Part shown: positions 18,268 through 27,725 of the stretch, in pieces
How the letters are laid out: each line of letters opens with the position of its first letter
Position numbering within the stretch: position 1 is the first letter of the stretch
NCBI RefSeq assembly: GCF_900102165.1
Contig: NZ_FNBD01000005.1
Location: 1-64,000 of the forward strand
From: Cellulophaga baltica
GTDB taxonomy: Bacteria > Bacteroidota > Bacteroidia > Flavobacteriales > Flavobacteriaceae
Direction: 5' to 3'
Length of the DNA stretch: 64,000 nucleotides
Position numbers and translations under genes: made by a program
The notes under the pieces: generated by a model
Databases searched by the model: none
Seen by the model: the letters and a program-made list of their open reading frames with translations, nothing else
What the model was told of the DNA's origin: nothing

Positions 18268-19633
18268 AGGATTTTAGGAACTTAGCAAACCATTTTCCAG
18301 AAGATTTTATAATTCTTTTTTGAGTATCGAAATCAATATGAACAAGTCCAAATCGCGGTTTATATCCTTCTGCCCATTCAAAATTATCCATCAAAGTCCA
18401 CACAAAGTAACCATCTATCTTTAATCCTTTTTCCTTGGCTTTATAAACTTGCCTCAAATACTGCTTAAAAAAATTTCTTCGTTCTATATCATTTACAAAA
18501 CCATTGGCCACATTATCTTCAAAGGCGGCCCCATTTTCTGTTATAATAATTTTTTTCACTCCTTCATATCCATTAAACTTCTTAATCATTTTATAGATAC
18601 TCTTAGGATAAACCTCCCAATTCATTACGGTAGTCTGTACATTTCGCTTATTCGCTTCAATTATTTTTGCACTTAAATAAGGCACAAAATAACTATGCTT
18701 TACCACCTCTCTGGTGTAGTTCTGAATTCCGATAAAATCAAACTCAAAAACAGCATCCTCAAGATCTCCTGGCTGTATGTATTTATTTAGCTTTTTTAGA
18801 ACAGGTGCCGCTGCTGAAGGATATCCTAAACCTAGTGAAGGCTCTATAAATAATCTATTTAGTAAAGCATCTGCTTTTTCTGCTGCTAAAACATTTTTCT
18901 TTTTCTTATCAATAGGAGTAATATAAGAACAGCTAAATGTAGTGCCAATTACAGCATTGGGCACCAATGCTTTTAGCAGTTTACCTCCTGCCGCTTGGCA
19001 CAATACCGCATGATGAATAGCTGGCAAAAAATTTTTTAAGCCTTTAAGTCCGGGTGCATGCACCCCTAGAAAATGACCTGCCCCTGTAAATACCATCGGC
19101 TCATTCAACACCATCCAGTGTTTTACACGGTCTCCAAAATGAGTGGCACAGACCTTCGTGAAATTCTCAAACCATGAAACTATTTCTCTATTAGTCCAAC
19201 CTCCTTGGTCTTGTAAAACCTGAGGAAGGTCCCAATGATAAAGCGTCACCCAAGGAGTAATCTTTTGCTCCAAGCAAAAATCTATCACCTCATTATAAAA
19301 CTGTATTCCTTTTTCACTTACTTCTCCGGTACCCATTGGCAATAACCTAGACCATGAGAGCGAAAATCTGAAATTAGGAATATTCATGGCTTTCATCAGC
19401 AAAATATCTTCCTTATACTTATGATAAAAATCGCAGGCGGTATTGCCGTTTTCCCCTTTATGAATTACGCCTATTTGATCTGTAAAACTATCCCAGATAG
19501 AAGGACTTTTATCATGCTTATCATGAGCACCTTCAATCTGATATGCCGCCACAGAAACTCCCCAAACAAAATCTTCTCCGAACTTTTTACTTGTGAACTT
19601 AGTTTTTTTTGAAGTGTTGTTCTTAGTCTTCAT
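18266..19633 (-). CDS. family 1 glycoside hydrolase (beta-glucosidase)
   Basis: A 455-residue protein of normal GH1 length with no signal peptide, so probably cytoplasmic. The opening FVWGVSVAAYQIEGA is the GH1 N-terminal signature. The acid/base is Glu178 in the LNEP motif and the nucleophile is Glu366 in IITENG. It hydrolyses beta-linked glucosides, galactosides or related aglycone conjugates by retention; the exact specificity is not visible. Its ATG overlaps the stop of the glycosyltransferase gene by one base (TAATG), so the two are translationally coupled. Confidence 0.95.
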   Translation of the reverse strand: MKTKNNTSKKTKFTSKKFGEDFVWGVSVAAYQIEGAHDKHDKSPSIWDSFTDQIGVIHKGENGNTACDFYHKYKEDILLMKAMNIPNFRFSLSWSRLLPMGTGEVSEKGIQFYNEVIDFCLEQKITPWVTLYHWDLPQVLQDQGGWTNREIVSWFENFTKVCATHFGDRVKHWMVLNEPMVFTGAGHFLGVHAPGLKGLKNFLPAIHHAVLCQAAGGKLLKALVPNAVIGTTFSCSYITPIDKKKKNVLAAEKADALLNRLFIEPSLGLGYPSAAAPVLKKLNKYIQPGDLEDAVFEFDFIGIQNYTREVVKHSYFVPYLSAKIIEANKRNVQTTVMNWEVYPKSIYKMIKKFNGYEGVKKIIITENGAAFEDNVANGFVNDIERRNFFKQYLRQVYKAKEKGLKIDGYFVWTLMDNFEWAEGYKPRFGLVHIDFDTQKRIIKSSGKWFAKFLKS

Positions 19634-20631
19634 TAGCGTGGCTTCAAATTCTCTGATAATACAGTATCTATTATTTCTTCTGTGAGATCAGGATAGTTAA
19701 CTACTACTCTCGTGTCATTGGCAATCCATTTTTTTATGCGTCTTAAATGTTTTGTCTTTAAAGAACGCATTACAGGAACTCCCATTTTTTTAAGAGCCGC
19801 AGCGTTGCACTGTTGTTCGTATTGCCCTTTCATAGGGATTACCAAAAGCTTTTTACGTAAGAATAGTGCTTCTGCAGGCGTTTCAAAGCCAGCTCCACAC
19901 AATACACCTAAACTCGTAGCCATACTTGCTATAAATGCCTCGTTTGTAATAGGCTTAATTGTCACATTCCCACGAGTTACCAATTCCTTATTATGTTTTG
20001 AAAACACTTCCCAAGTAGCATCAGGCACTTTTGAAAGCATTTTTAATATTTTTTCATCGCTATAGGAAGGTAAGTACACTGTATAGTGATTCCTTACTTC
20101 AACTTTAGCATTACGAATATCTTGACGAATAACAGGCGTATAAATACTCGGATTAAAATTGCTAAAATGAAACCCGTATTGTTTTGTGGTAGGTGCATAG
20201 CGTCTTAATATCAAATGCCCTAACGGATCTGGCTTGTGAGGCTTAGGACTGCCCTTCATTAAAACTGCGGCCTGATGACTGACACTGATACAGGGTTTAT
20301 TCTTTAGCTTGCATGCCCAAGCAGAAACTGGTTCAAAATCGTTTATAATAAGATCATAGTCTTCAATGGGCAAACTCTTAATTTCTTTTTGAAGTCTTCT
20401 TGAATTGGCTCTAATGTAGGTTTTCCATAGGTCTACCCCTCCCTTCTTTCCAAAAATAAAACTTAAACCTTGGAATTGGTATTTAACAGGATACGGAATA
20501 TCAATATCGGCCTGTGTACCACTCAACAAAAGATCTAGCTCTATATCTTTCTTTAATAAAATTGGAATAATATCGCGAGCTCTACTTAAATGGCCATTTC
20601 CGGTTCCTTGAATTGCATATAATACTTTCAT
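19633..20631 (-). CDS. glycosyltransferase, GT28/MurG-like fold
   Basis: A 332-residue protein beginning VLYAIQGTGNGHLSRARDIIPIL, the glycine-rich and His-containing opening of MurG/MGD-type GT-B enzymes. The C-terminal half holds the nucleotide-sugar motif LCGAGFETPAEALFLRKKLL followed by a QQ pair (EQQCNAAAL). It probably transfers a hexose from a UDP- or GDP-sugar to a lipid or other acceptor at the membrane. Conserved homologues in Bacteroidota are named only as glycosyltransferase family protein. It is the first gene of a two-gene operon with the beta-glucosidase. Confidence 0.85.
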   Translation of the reverse strand: MKVLYAIQGTGNGHLSRARDIIPILLKKDIELDLLLSGTQADIDIPYPVKYQFQGLSFIFGKKGGVDLWKTYIRANSRRLQKEIKSLPIEDYDLIINDFEPVSAWACKLKNKPCISVSHQAAVLMKGSPKPHKPDPLGHLILRRYAPTTKQYGFHFSNFNPSIYTPVIRQDIRNAKVEVRNHYTVYLPSYSDEKILKMLSKVPDATWEVFSKHNKELVTRGNVTIKPITNEAFIASMATSLGVLCGAGFETPAEALFLRKKLLVIPMKGQYEQQCNAAALKKMGVPVMRSLKTKHLRRIKKWIANDTRVVVNYPDLTEEIIDTVLSENLKPR

Positions 20632-20822
20632 TCATTTTTGGGTTTAATTGATCCCAACCAAATTAACTATAGTGAACGGATAAAAAAATTGTAGTTACTT
20701 TTTTATCCAATTATTTTCTATAGTTGCATTTAAATAGCGCGTCATCAAGACATTCAAAGATTATAAATAAATCTGAAGTAGAATGGTACTATAGTTTAAG
20801 AATAAGTTATCTGATTGTAAAC

Positions 20823-20855
20823 AAAAAAGAGAGGCAAATTGCCTCTCTTTTTTTA
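20823..20855. terminator. terminator after hemL
   Basis: AAAAAGAGAGGCAA and TTGCCTCTCTTTTT form a near-perfect stem with one unpaired base in the loop. A/T runs on both sides allow use in either direction. It lies just past the hemL stop. Confidence 0.85.
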
Positions 20856-20875
20856 TATTCTAAATAGTATGTATT

Positions 20876-22165
20876 CTATTTCAATTCGTCTACGATACTC
20901 TCTAAAGCTTTTATCGTTGCATCTAAATCTTCATAAGATAAGGCGTCATTTAAAAAATAACTCTCAAAAGCACTTGGCGGTAAATAGATGCCGTTACGTA
21001 ACATGCCATGAAAATATTTTTTGAACGTCTCATTATTGCCTTCTGCAGATGAAGCAAAATCTACTACAGGAGTCGCAGTAAAGTGCACAGAAATCATACT
21101 ACCAAATCTATTGATCTGATGTTTAATACCGTTATCTTTTAATACCTTTTCTAATCCTTTGTGTAAGTATGCTGTTTTATCGGCAAGACTTCTAAAGATA
21201 TTAGGATTGGTATTTAAAGCTGTTAGCATTGCCAAACCAGCACTCATTGCTAAAGGATTACCACTTAATGTTCCTGCTTGATATACAGGTCCGTCTGGCG
21301 CTAATTTTGCCATAATTTCATTACGTGCAGCAAAAGCTCCTACAGGAAGCCCACCTCCAATAACTTTTCCAAAGGTTACAATATCTGCATTAATCCCCAA
21401 CACTTCTTGAGCACCACCTTTCGCCAATCTAAAGCCGGTCATGACCTCATCAAAAATTAAAAGAATACCTTCTTTTGTACACAGCGCTCTCAAGCCTTTC
21501 ATAAAGTCTTCTTGAGGAATAATGCATCCCATATTCCCCGCAATTGGTTCAATAATTATCGCTGCAATTTCTCGTTTATTAGCATCCACTAAAGCTTGGA
21601 CACTTTCTAGATCATTGTAATTAGCCAATAAGGTATCTTTTGCTGTGCCTTCTGTTACCCCTGGACTATTAGGACTACCAAAAGTAACGGCTCCACTACC
21701 CGCTTGAATTAAGAAAGAGTCTGAATGCCCGTGGTAACAACCAGAAAATTTAATGATTTTATCTTTTCCTGTATATCCTCTAGCCAAACGTACCGCACTC
21801 ATACATGCTTCTGTACCGCTATTTACAAATCTAATTTTATCAATATTAGGCACCATAGAAACTGCTAATTTTGCCAATTCCGTTTCTATTTCTGTTGGCA
21901 TCCCAAAAGAGGTTCCTTTTTTAGCTTTTTCAATGACTGCATTAATAACAGGCTCATAAGCGTGGCCTAATATTAACGGACCCCATGATGCGATGTAATC
22001 TATAAATTTATTACCATCTTCATCTGTAAAATAAGCTCCTTTAGCTTCTTTTACAAAAATTGGTGTTCCGCCTACCGCTTTAAAAGCTCTTACCGGAGAG
22101 TTTACACCGCCAGGAATATATTCTTGGGCTTCATTAAAAAGTTCACTACTTCTTTTATATAGCAT
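20876..22165 (-). CDS. hemL: glutamate-1-semialdehyde 2,1-aminomutase
   Basis: A 429-residue PLP enzyme that converts glutamate-1-semialdehyde to 5-aminolevulinate in the C5 route to haem. Diagnostic segments are [13 protein letters not shown] at the start, [17 protein letters not shown] (phosphate-binding), the Asp of [12 protein letters not shown], and the PLP lysine Lys267 in [13 protein letters not shown]. Length is normal. It is the last gene of a leftward run (ACC deaminase-like, glucosaminidase, hemL), starting 8 bases after the glucosaminidase stop. Confidence 0.98.
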   Translation of the reverse strand: MLYKRSSELFNEAQEYIPGGVNSPVRAFKAVGGTPIFVKEAKGAYFTDEDGNKFIDYIASWGPLILGHAYEPVINAVIEKAKKGTSFGMPTEIETELAKLAVSMVPNIDKIRFVNSGTEACMSAVRLARGYTGKDKIIKFSGCYHGHSDSFLIQAGSGAVTFGSPNSPGVTEGTAKDTLLANYNDLESVQALVDANKREIAAIIIEPIAGNMGCIIPQEDFMKGLRALCTKEGILLIFDEVMTGFRLAKGGAQEVLGINADIVTFGKVIGGGLPVGAFAARNEIMAKLAPDGPVYQAGTLSGNPLAMSAGLAMLTALNTNPNIFRSLADKTAYLHKGLEKVLKDNGIKHQINRFGSMISVHFTATPVVDFASSAEGNNETFKKYFHGMLRNGIYLPPSAFESYFLNDALSYEDLDATIKALESIVDELK

Positions 22166-22173
22166 GTTGTTCT

Positions 22174-23010
22174 TTATTTTTTTACTGATTTTACAACCAG
22201 TTGCTGACCAATAGCTAAATTGCTAGAGTTCATTTTATTTATTTTCATTAGTTCTTCTACGGATACAAAATACTTTCTAGAAATAGAATATAAGGTATCG
22301 CCTTTCTGAACTACGTGTGTTTTATAGTCGTAGGTCTTTGGTTCTTTCTTGCTGGCGTATCCTTGATTATTAACTAACTTATCATACTGGTGCAAATCAT
22401 ATTGCTCAATAAATGAAATTAGTTTACTAGGATACTTTCTATCTGTAGCATAACCAGCCTGTTTTAATCCGTGTGCCCAACCTCTATAATCATCATTATC
22501 TAAGTCAAAAAGAAAGGAATAACGCGCTCTAGAAGTTAAGAATATACTATGATCTCTAAAAGAATACATAGGATGGTTGTACTTTCTAAAGCATTCTCCT
22601 TTCTCATCATCATCATGATAATCAAAATCGCCTTCCCAGCCCGTATGGCATTTAATTCCAAAATGGTTATTGGTCTTTTTCACCAAAGTACTACGTCCAT
22701 AACCACTTTCTAGAATACCCTGAGCAAGTGTAATACTAGCCGGAATTCCGTAAGCCTTCATTTCAAATTGCGCTATTTCAGAAAATGTATTAATATATTC
22801 TTGAACAGAACTAATAGGGAAGTCTATAAACTTTCCGGAATCTTCTGGAAGAAGGTAGATATCCTTATCCGCTTCTGCAGCATCTGCCGCCTTCGTGTCT
22901 GTTGTGCTCGTATATGCTCCTTGCTTTTTAGTGGTAGCGACTGTTCTTTTGTGTGACTTACAGGCTGCAAAAAAAACGAGTACTAAGATAAGTGTTATCT
23001 TTTTTATCAT
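22174..23010 (-). CDS. glucosaminidase lipoprotein with LysM domain
   Basis: A 278-residue protein with a lipoprotein-type signal (lipobox FAAC, Cys17). The central glucosaminidase domain (about 75-205) carries [15 protein letters not shown] with the catalytic Glu, followed by NHFGIKCH. The C-terminal LysM domain (about 230-275, [19 protein letters not shown]) binds peptidoglycan. It cleaves the glycan strand at N-acetylglucosamine linkages during wall growth or separation. Its start overlaps the stop of the upstream deaminase gene by 4 bases (ATGA), so the two are coupled although functionally unrelated. Confidence 0.93.
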   Translation of the reverse strand: MIKKITLILVLVFFAACKSHKRTVATTKKQGAYTSTTDTKAADAAEADKDIYLLPEDSGKFIDFPISSVQEYINTFSEIAQFEMKAYGIPASITLAQGILESGYGRSTLVKKTNNHFGIKCHTGWEGDFDYHDDDEKGECFRKYNHPMYSFRDHSIFLTSRARYSFLFDLDNDDYRGWAHGLKQAGYATDRKYPSKLISFIEQYDLHQYDKLVNNQGYASKKEPKTYDYKTHVVQKGDTLYSISRKYFVSVEELMKINKMNSSNLAIGQQLVVKSVKK

Positions 23011-23915
23011 AATTCTAGTAATGGTAAATTTTTATTCTTTAATACTTTATTCATCCCGGTAATACCTTGTAGACCACCCGTATGGATGGCTAATATTTTA
23101 GTGCCTTCTTTAAAGTGGTTCTTGGCAATCATATCCACCACTCCGAACATCATTTTTCCTGTATAAATAGGATCTAATGGGATGGCTGTGTTCTTTTTAA
23201 AATCATTAATAAAAACAATTAACTCTTTTGAAATCTTGCCATATCCTCCAAAATTATAATTTGTTTCTAAATCCCAATTAGATTTCGCTGTAAATTTACA
23301 AATATCTTTTTTTAGAAAATCGCCTTTTAAGGCAGGAAAACCTATTATAACCTGATGATCCTTAGAAGAATTGATAATTCCTGAAATTGTACCTCCAGTT
23401 CCTACACAAGTGATGACCACATCAAAATCTGAATCGCCAGCACGTACTATTTCTTCACAGCCTTGCACCGCAAATTGGTTGGTACCACCTTCGGGAATGC
23501 GATAAAATAGTCCAAACTCTTTTTCTAAAGAGCCAATAGCCCCCGCCTCTTCTTTAACTCTATAAGCTTCTCTGGTGACAAATTTAAATTGCATACCGTT
23601 AGCATGGGCAAATCTTAAGGTAGGATTCTCTTGCCATTTCTGTGCTAGTTCCTCTCCTCTGATAATCCCTATTGTATTAAAGCCATATTCTTTCCCTGCA
23701 AATGCAGTTGCGGCAATATGGTTGCTATAGGCGCCCCCATAAGTAAGTATCGTTTTTAATCCGGCCTTCTTAGCTGCTTCTATATTATACTTAAGTTTTC
23801 TAAATTTATTCCCCGAGATAAATGGATGGAGTTGATCTTCCCTTTTCATGTAAAGAGTAACTTTTTTGTCCTTTAGAATTGGAAGTTCTACCTTTTGATT
23901 TCTACTTACCACCAC
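23007..23915 (-). CDS. 1-aminocyclopropane-1-carboxylate deaminase / D-cysteine desulfhydrase family
   Basis: A 302-residue fold type II PLP enzyme. The PLP lysine lies in the segment FISGNKFRKLKYN. Further family segments are TYGGAYSNHIAATA and, near the C-terminus, AIHTGGLQG. Family members either deaminate ACC or desulfurate D-cysteine; the residues that separate these activities cannot be judged safely here. D-cysteine desulfhydrase is the commoner function outside plant-associated bacteria. It is preceded by a possible -7 box (23932-23939) and overlaps the glucosaminidase start. Confidence 0.9.
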   Translation of the reverse strand: MVVSRNQKVELPILKDKKVTLYMKREDQLHPFISGNKFRKLKYNIEAAKKAGLKTILTYGGAYSNHIAATAFAGKEYGFNTIGIIRGEELAQKWQENPTLRFAHANGMQFKFVTREAYRVKEEAGAIGSLEKEFGLFYRIPEGGTNQFAVQGCEEIVRAGDSDFDVVITCVGTGGTISGIINSSKDHQVIIGFPALKGDFLKKDICKFTAKSNWDLETNYNFGGYGKISKELIVFINDFKKNTAIPLDPIYTGKMMFGVVDMIAKNHFKEGTKILAIHTGGLQGITGMNKVLKNKNLPLLEL

Positions 23916-23930
23916 TCATTTTTAAGAAAC

Positions 23931-24254
23931 TCAAAGATATTTAATAAAGCTGAATGCTTTGCGTTCTGTAGGATAATTTAAATTTCGTTCATTGGCATAC
24001 GCCTCTCGTTCAAAACTTATATTCTTATAGGCCTTGTACGAGTTAAGATAACAGATACACCGGATGCTCCATTCCATGAGATACAGCACATAGAAAAATA
24101 CCACCAATAATTCTGTTTGCTGCTTTAGGTGAATTTTTTCATGGTTAATAAGAATTACATCTTTCTTTAACGCATCATCCTTTAGAATAATAAAAGGCCA
24201 AAGTGTTAAACCTACGTAATTCTTCACAAAAAAAAGTCTTGAAACTAAAATCAT
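23931..24254 (-). CDS. small membrane protein with HExxH motif
   Basis: A 107-residue protein. It carries HEKIHLKQQTELL (residues about 38-50), followed by a hydrophobic span (LLVVFFYVLYLMEWSIRCICYL) and a C-terminal FEREAYANERNLNYP. This matches the compact zinc-peptidase-like pattern (HExxH, transmembrane helix, then ExxAYxxE) of a conserved flavobacterial family of unknown function, distantly like the M56/BlaR1 arrangement. No experimental role is known to me. It is the first gene of the leftward cluster ending with hemL. Confidence 0.7.
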   Translation of the reverse strand: MILVSRLFFVKNYVGLTLWPFIILKDDALKKDVILINHEKIHLKQQTELLVVFFYVLYLMEWSIRCICYLNSYKAYKNISFEREAYANERNLNYPTERKAFSFIKYL

Positions 24255-24430
24255 TCTTAAATATTACAATCTATACCTTACCAAAGCTAAAAACGTGCCA
24301 CAACTATTTTTAGGTGTGTTGCAGCAGAACTGAATCTTATTTTTAGGCTACTATTAAAATTAACGTTAAAAATTATTTTAAATTCTATAATCCGCAAAGA
24401 AGAATTAAATTTACAGGAATCGGATGTATT

Positions 24431-24595
24431 ATGATGAAAAAAATTATCCCCATAGAAGAAGGTGACTTTTACCTTTCGGAGCAAGGATACAAAGTTTTTA
24501 CCGCCCAGTACCATTTAAAACGAGGATACTGTTGCGAAAGTGGTTGCAGACATTGTCCTTATGGCTATAGTTCTAAAACCAATAAGTATAACTAA
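24431..24595 (+). CDS. DUF5522 small protein (54 aa)
   Basis: Begins with two ATGs (24431 and 24434). The sequence MKKIIPIEEGDFYLSEQGY then continues to a C-terminal RGYCCESGCRHCPYGY, the Cys-rich knuckle that defines DUF5522. The four cysteines and the histidine suggest a metal site. Such proteins are widespread and of unknown function. The leftward open frame opposite it has no comparable signature and is taken as a shadow. Confidence 0.9.
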   Translation: MMKKIIPIEEGDFYLSEQGYKVFTAQYHLKRGYCCESGCRHCPYGYSSKTNKYN

Positions 24596-24670
24596 ATCAG
24601 GATCTTTCGGCATGATTATTGATATTTATGCTAATCAGAATATAATAATAACCCTATAATAAAATTTGTT

Positions 24671-25225
24671 ATGAAAACATTTAAAATTTTAGCCCTGCCT
24701 ATTTTTGCGCTTCTTATTCTAAGTTCCTGCAGTTCCGTCCGTGTAATGGCAGATTATGATAAAAAAGCAGATTTTAACACCTATAAAACATACGCATTTT
24801 ATAAAACGAGTGTTGATAAAGCTCAGATTTCGGATTTAGATAAAAAAAGAATTCTATATGCTATTGAAGCTGAAATGACTGCTAGAGGTTTTTCTAAATC
24901 TGAGAACCCAGATATATTGGTAAGCATTTTTACAAAAGAAAGAGAACAAGTAGATATTTACAATAATTACTGGGGCGGTGGCTTTGGATGGGGTTGGAAT
25001 CCTTATTTCTGGGGAGGACAAAATATGTATGGCAACCAAGTAAGTACCCGTACAGAGGGCTCTTTATATATTGATCTTATTGACGCCAAAGACAAGCAAT
25101 TGGTATGGCAAGGAAAAGGTGTTGGTGCATTATACCAAACCAAAAATATAGAAAAGAAAGAAGAACGCATTCAGAAGTTTGTTACTGAGATATTAAAAGC
25201 TTACCCGCCAATGGCTTCTAATTAA
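24671..25225 (+). CDS. DUF4136 domain lipoprotein
   Basis: A 184-residue lipoprotein (lipobox LSSC, Cys20). The DUF4136 domain starts at about residue 27 with ADYDKKADFNTYKTYAF and ends with the conserved LVWQGKGVGAL and a helix (RIQKFVTEILKAYPP). An internal Gly/Trp/Asn-rich loop (WGGGFGWGWNPYFWGG) interrupts it. Function is not established; DUF4136 proteins sit in the envelope of many Gram-negative bacteria. A strong terminator follows. Confidence 0.92.
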   Translation: MKTFKILALPIFALLILSSCSSVRVMADYDKKADFNTYKTYAFYKTSVDKAQISDLDKKRILYAIEAEMTARGFSKSENPDILVSIFTKEREQVDIYNNYWGGGFGWGWNPYFWGGQNMYGNQVSTRTEGSLYIDLIDAKDKQLVWQGKGVGALYQTKNIEKKEERIQKFVTEILKAYPPMASN

Positions 25226-25253
25226 AAAATAGTTATCCTTATAAATTACCGTG

Positions 25254-25283
25254 AAAGCAGAACCTATGTTCTGCTTTTTTTTT
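25254..25283 (+). terminator. terminator after the DUF4136 gene
   Basis: AAAGCAGAAC pairs with GTTCTGCTTT around a 4-base loop and is followed by about six more T residues. Confidence 0.88.
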
Positions 25284-25360
25284 ATGCCCTAACCACAGTA
25301 AAATCACACCTACTTATCTGTACTATATTTTGTATCTTTAATCCGAAATAAATACGAATT

Positions 25361-27112
25361 ATGTCTTACGAGAGTAACCCTATTTTAGATAAACTACCAG
25401 TGCATTTAAGGCAATTTATAAAGCCACAGGATTATAGTGACTACACCGCTATCAATCAGGCTGTATGGCGTTATGTAATGCGAAAAAATGTAGATTATTT
25501 AAGTAAGGTTGCCCATAAATCCTATTTAGACGGACTCAACAAAACAGGGATTTCTATTGATGACATTCCTAACATGTATGGGATGAACCGTATTCTACAG
25601 GAAATTGGTTGGGCTGCCGTTGCGGTAGACGGATTCATACCGCCTTCTGCATTTATGGAGTTTCAAGCATATAATGTGCTTGTCATTGCTTCAGATATTC
25701 GGCAGTTAGAACATATTGAATACACTCCTGCACCAGATATTATCCATGAAGGAGCAGGTCATGCGCCTATTATTGCTAATCCTGAATACGCAGAATACTT
25801 AAGAAGATTTGGAGAGATTGGTTGTAAAGCAATCTCTAGCGCTAAAGATTATGAATTGTATGAAGCTGTGCGCCATCTTTCTATTATCAAAGAAGCTCAT
25901 GGCACACCACAAAATGAGATTGATGTTGCTGAAAAACTAATTGAAGACTTACAACAAAACATGGGAGAACCTAGTGAGATTGCGCTGATCCGTAATTTAC
26001 ACTGGTGGACGGTGGAGTATGGCTTAATTGGTACTGTTGACAATCCTAAAATTTACGGGGCAGGCTTACTTTCTTCTATCGGAGAAAGTGCTTGGTGTAT
26101 GACAGATGATGTTAAAAAAATTCCCTATTCTATAGAGGCAGCACATACTTCTTTTGATATCACAAAACCACAACCTCAACTTTTTGTGACTCCAGATTTT
26201 GCCTTTCTAAGTCAAGTGTTAGAAGAATTTGCTAATACTATGGCGCTGCGAAAAGGAGGTTTATCAGGAATTAAAAAACTAATCAATTCAAAAGATTTAG
26301 GGACTATTGAGTTGAGTACCGGGATTCAGATTTCTGGTAATTTTGAACAGGTTATTGAGTTTGAAAACAAACCCGTTTATTTTCAAACCAAAGGCAAAAC
26401 AGCACTGTCGTACCGCGAAAAAGAACTCGTGGGTCATAGCACCAAACACCATGCTCAAGGTTTTGGGTCTCCTATAGGGAAACTTAAAGGTATTAACCTT
26501 GCTATTGAAGATATGAGTCCTAGGGATTTAAAAGCCTATAACATTTTTGAAGGGCAAACCATCCATCTAGAATTTGAAGGCGGCATAAAGGTTCAAGGAG
26601 AAATTATCACAGGGACACGTAATTTACGAGGAGAAATTATACTAATCACCTTTGACAATTGTACCGTGACCTACGGTGATACTATTTTGTTTACTCCTAA
26701 TTTCGGCTTATACCATATGGCCATAGGAGAAAATATTGCTTCTGCATTTAATGGCCCTGCAGATTTAGCTAGTTTTGATTTGATTACCCACAAGGTGACC
26801 AACACCACTATAAAGCCTACTAAAAACGACAAAAGCATCTTACTAGAGACATACTACCAACAAATTAGAGAATTTAGAGAAGGCAAAAACACAACAATTT
26901 CTAGGAATAAAGTTTTTCAAGAAGTGAAACATAACTTCCCTAAGGACTGGTTACTTTCTGTAGAACTGTATGAATTAGCAAAATCTAATAACGACGTGAA
27001 ATTTGCCTCAGAAATTTTAGCGCATTTAGAAAAAGTGAAACAAAATAATCCTAGCGTGGGTCGTTTAATAGACGACGGACTATTATTGGTGAATCAAAGT
27101 TTGGTGATATAA
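25361..27112 (+). CDS. phenylalanine 4-monooxygenase / aromatic amino acid hydroxylase, long form
   Basis: A 583-residue enzyme. Residues about 10-300 form the pterin-dependent, non-haem iron hydroxylase domain, with the iron facial triad visible as His129 and His134 in IIHEGAGHAP and Glu219 in WWTVEYGLIG. It hydroxylates phenylalanine to tyrosine using tetrahydropterin and oxygen. Typical bacterial enzymes are about 260-300 residues. Here an extra C-terminal half (about 310-583, with the motif KTALSYREKELVGHSTKHH) has no recognised function but occurs in related Bacteroidota proteins. It is a single gene, convergent with DUF4230. Confidence 0.92.
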   Translation: MSYESNPILDKLPVHLRQFIKPQDYSDYTAINQAVWRYVMRKNVDYLSKVAHKSYLDGLNKTGISIDDIPNMYGMNRILQEIGWAAVAVDGFIPPSAFMEFQAYNVLVIASDIRQLEHIEYTPAPDIIHEGAGHAPIIANPEYAEYLRRFGEIGCKAISSAKDYELYEAVRHLSIIKEAHGTPQNEIDVAEKLIEDLQQNMGEPSEIALIRNLHWWTVEYGLIGTVDNPKIYGAGLLSSIGESAWCMTDDVKKIPYSIEAAHTSFDITKPQPQLFVTPDFAFLSQVLEEFANTMALRKGGLSGIKKLINSKDLGTIELSTGIQISGNFEQVIEFENKPVYFQTKGKTALSYREKELVGHSTKHHAQGFGSPIGKLKGINLAIEDMSPRDLKAYNIFEGQTIHLEFEGGIKVQGEIITGTRNLRGEIILITFDNCTVTYGDTILFTPNFGLYHMAIGENIASAFNGPADLASFDLITHKVTNTTIKPTKNDKSILLETYYQQIREFREGKNTTISRNKVFQEVKHNFPKDWLLSVELYELAKSNNDVKFASEILAHLEKVKQNNPSVGRLIDDGLLLVNQSLVI

Positions 27113-27113
27113 T

Positions 27114-27725
27114 TTATCCTTTTATCAAATCTGGTAAATTACCATTTACAGTTTCTCCTTTATATTCTAAAGTCCACCCTAACGAATTAGTTAGGATATA
27201 GAAATTAGAGAGTTCGCTTAACAACCTGTTTTGCGCATTAGTTTTTAAAGCAGAATTCTCTACTTTTTTCATTAAAGAGGCACGTACATTCTTCTTGATC
27301 TTATTATAATCATTGGCATTAAACTGATTCAAATAATCTGCCGTAACATCATAATACTCAAAATCTGGATTTAGCTTTATTTCTGGCTCAGGGATACTTT
27401 TTATCAGTAGCGTTTTTGTTTCTTCCTGTACTTCAAAATCTATCTTACTTAAATCATAAGCAACCGTAACATCTGCATTTACCACTACCAATGCTTTTTT
27501 CTCCGCCGTAATTAAGGGTCCAAAAAGTTGTTGCGAATCTTTATAGTTATAAACCTCAGCAAAATGCCCCTCGGTCACCACTAATTTTGATACATTTTTG
27601 ATAGACTCCTGGATAAGCATGGAGTTTTCTTTTAGAATAGACTTTTCTTTTGAACTATCGGAACAAGAACGAAAAATAAATACCAAGGCCAATGTAACCA
27701 CAGCTCCTATAATGATGTTTTTCAT
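27114..27725 (-). CDS. DUF4230 domain membrane-anchored protein
   Basis: A 203-residue protein with an N-terminal hydrophobic anchor (IIIGAVVTLALVFIF). The DUF4230 body has VTEGHFAEVYNYKDS, then KALVVVNADVTVAYDLSKI, a conserved strand pattern, then LLIKSIPEPEIKLNPDFEYYD. Function unknown; the domain is extracytoplasmic. Its ATG overlaps the GSCFA stop by 4 bases (ATGA), so it is the second gene of a two-gene operon. Confidence 0.88.
   Translation of the reverse strand: MKNIIIGAVVTLALVFIFRSCSDSSKEKSILKENSMLIQESIKNVSKLVVTEGHFAEVYNYKDSQQLFGPLITAEKKALVVVNADVTVAYDLSKIDFEVQEETKTLLIKSIPEPEIKLNPDFEYYDVTADYLNQFNANDYNKIKKNVRASLMKKVENSALKTNAQNRLLSELSNFYILTNSLGWTLEYKGETVNGNLPDLIKG

Noticed and set aside
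24287-24514. Leftward open frame opposite DUF5522
   Set aside because: The + strand encodes the DUF5522 signature; the opposite frame has no start context or domain.
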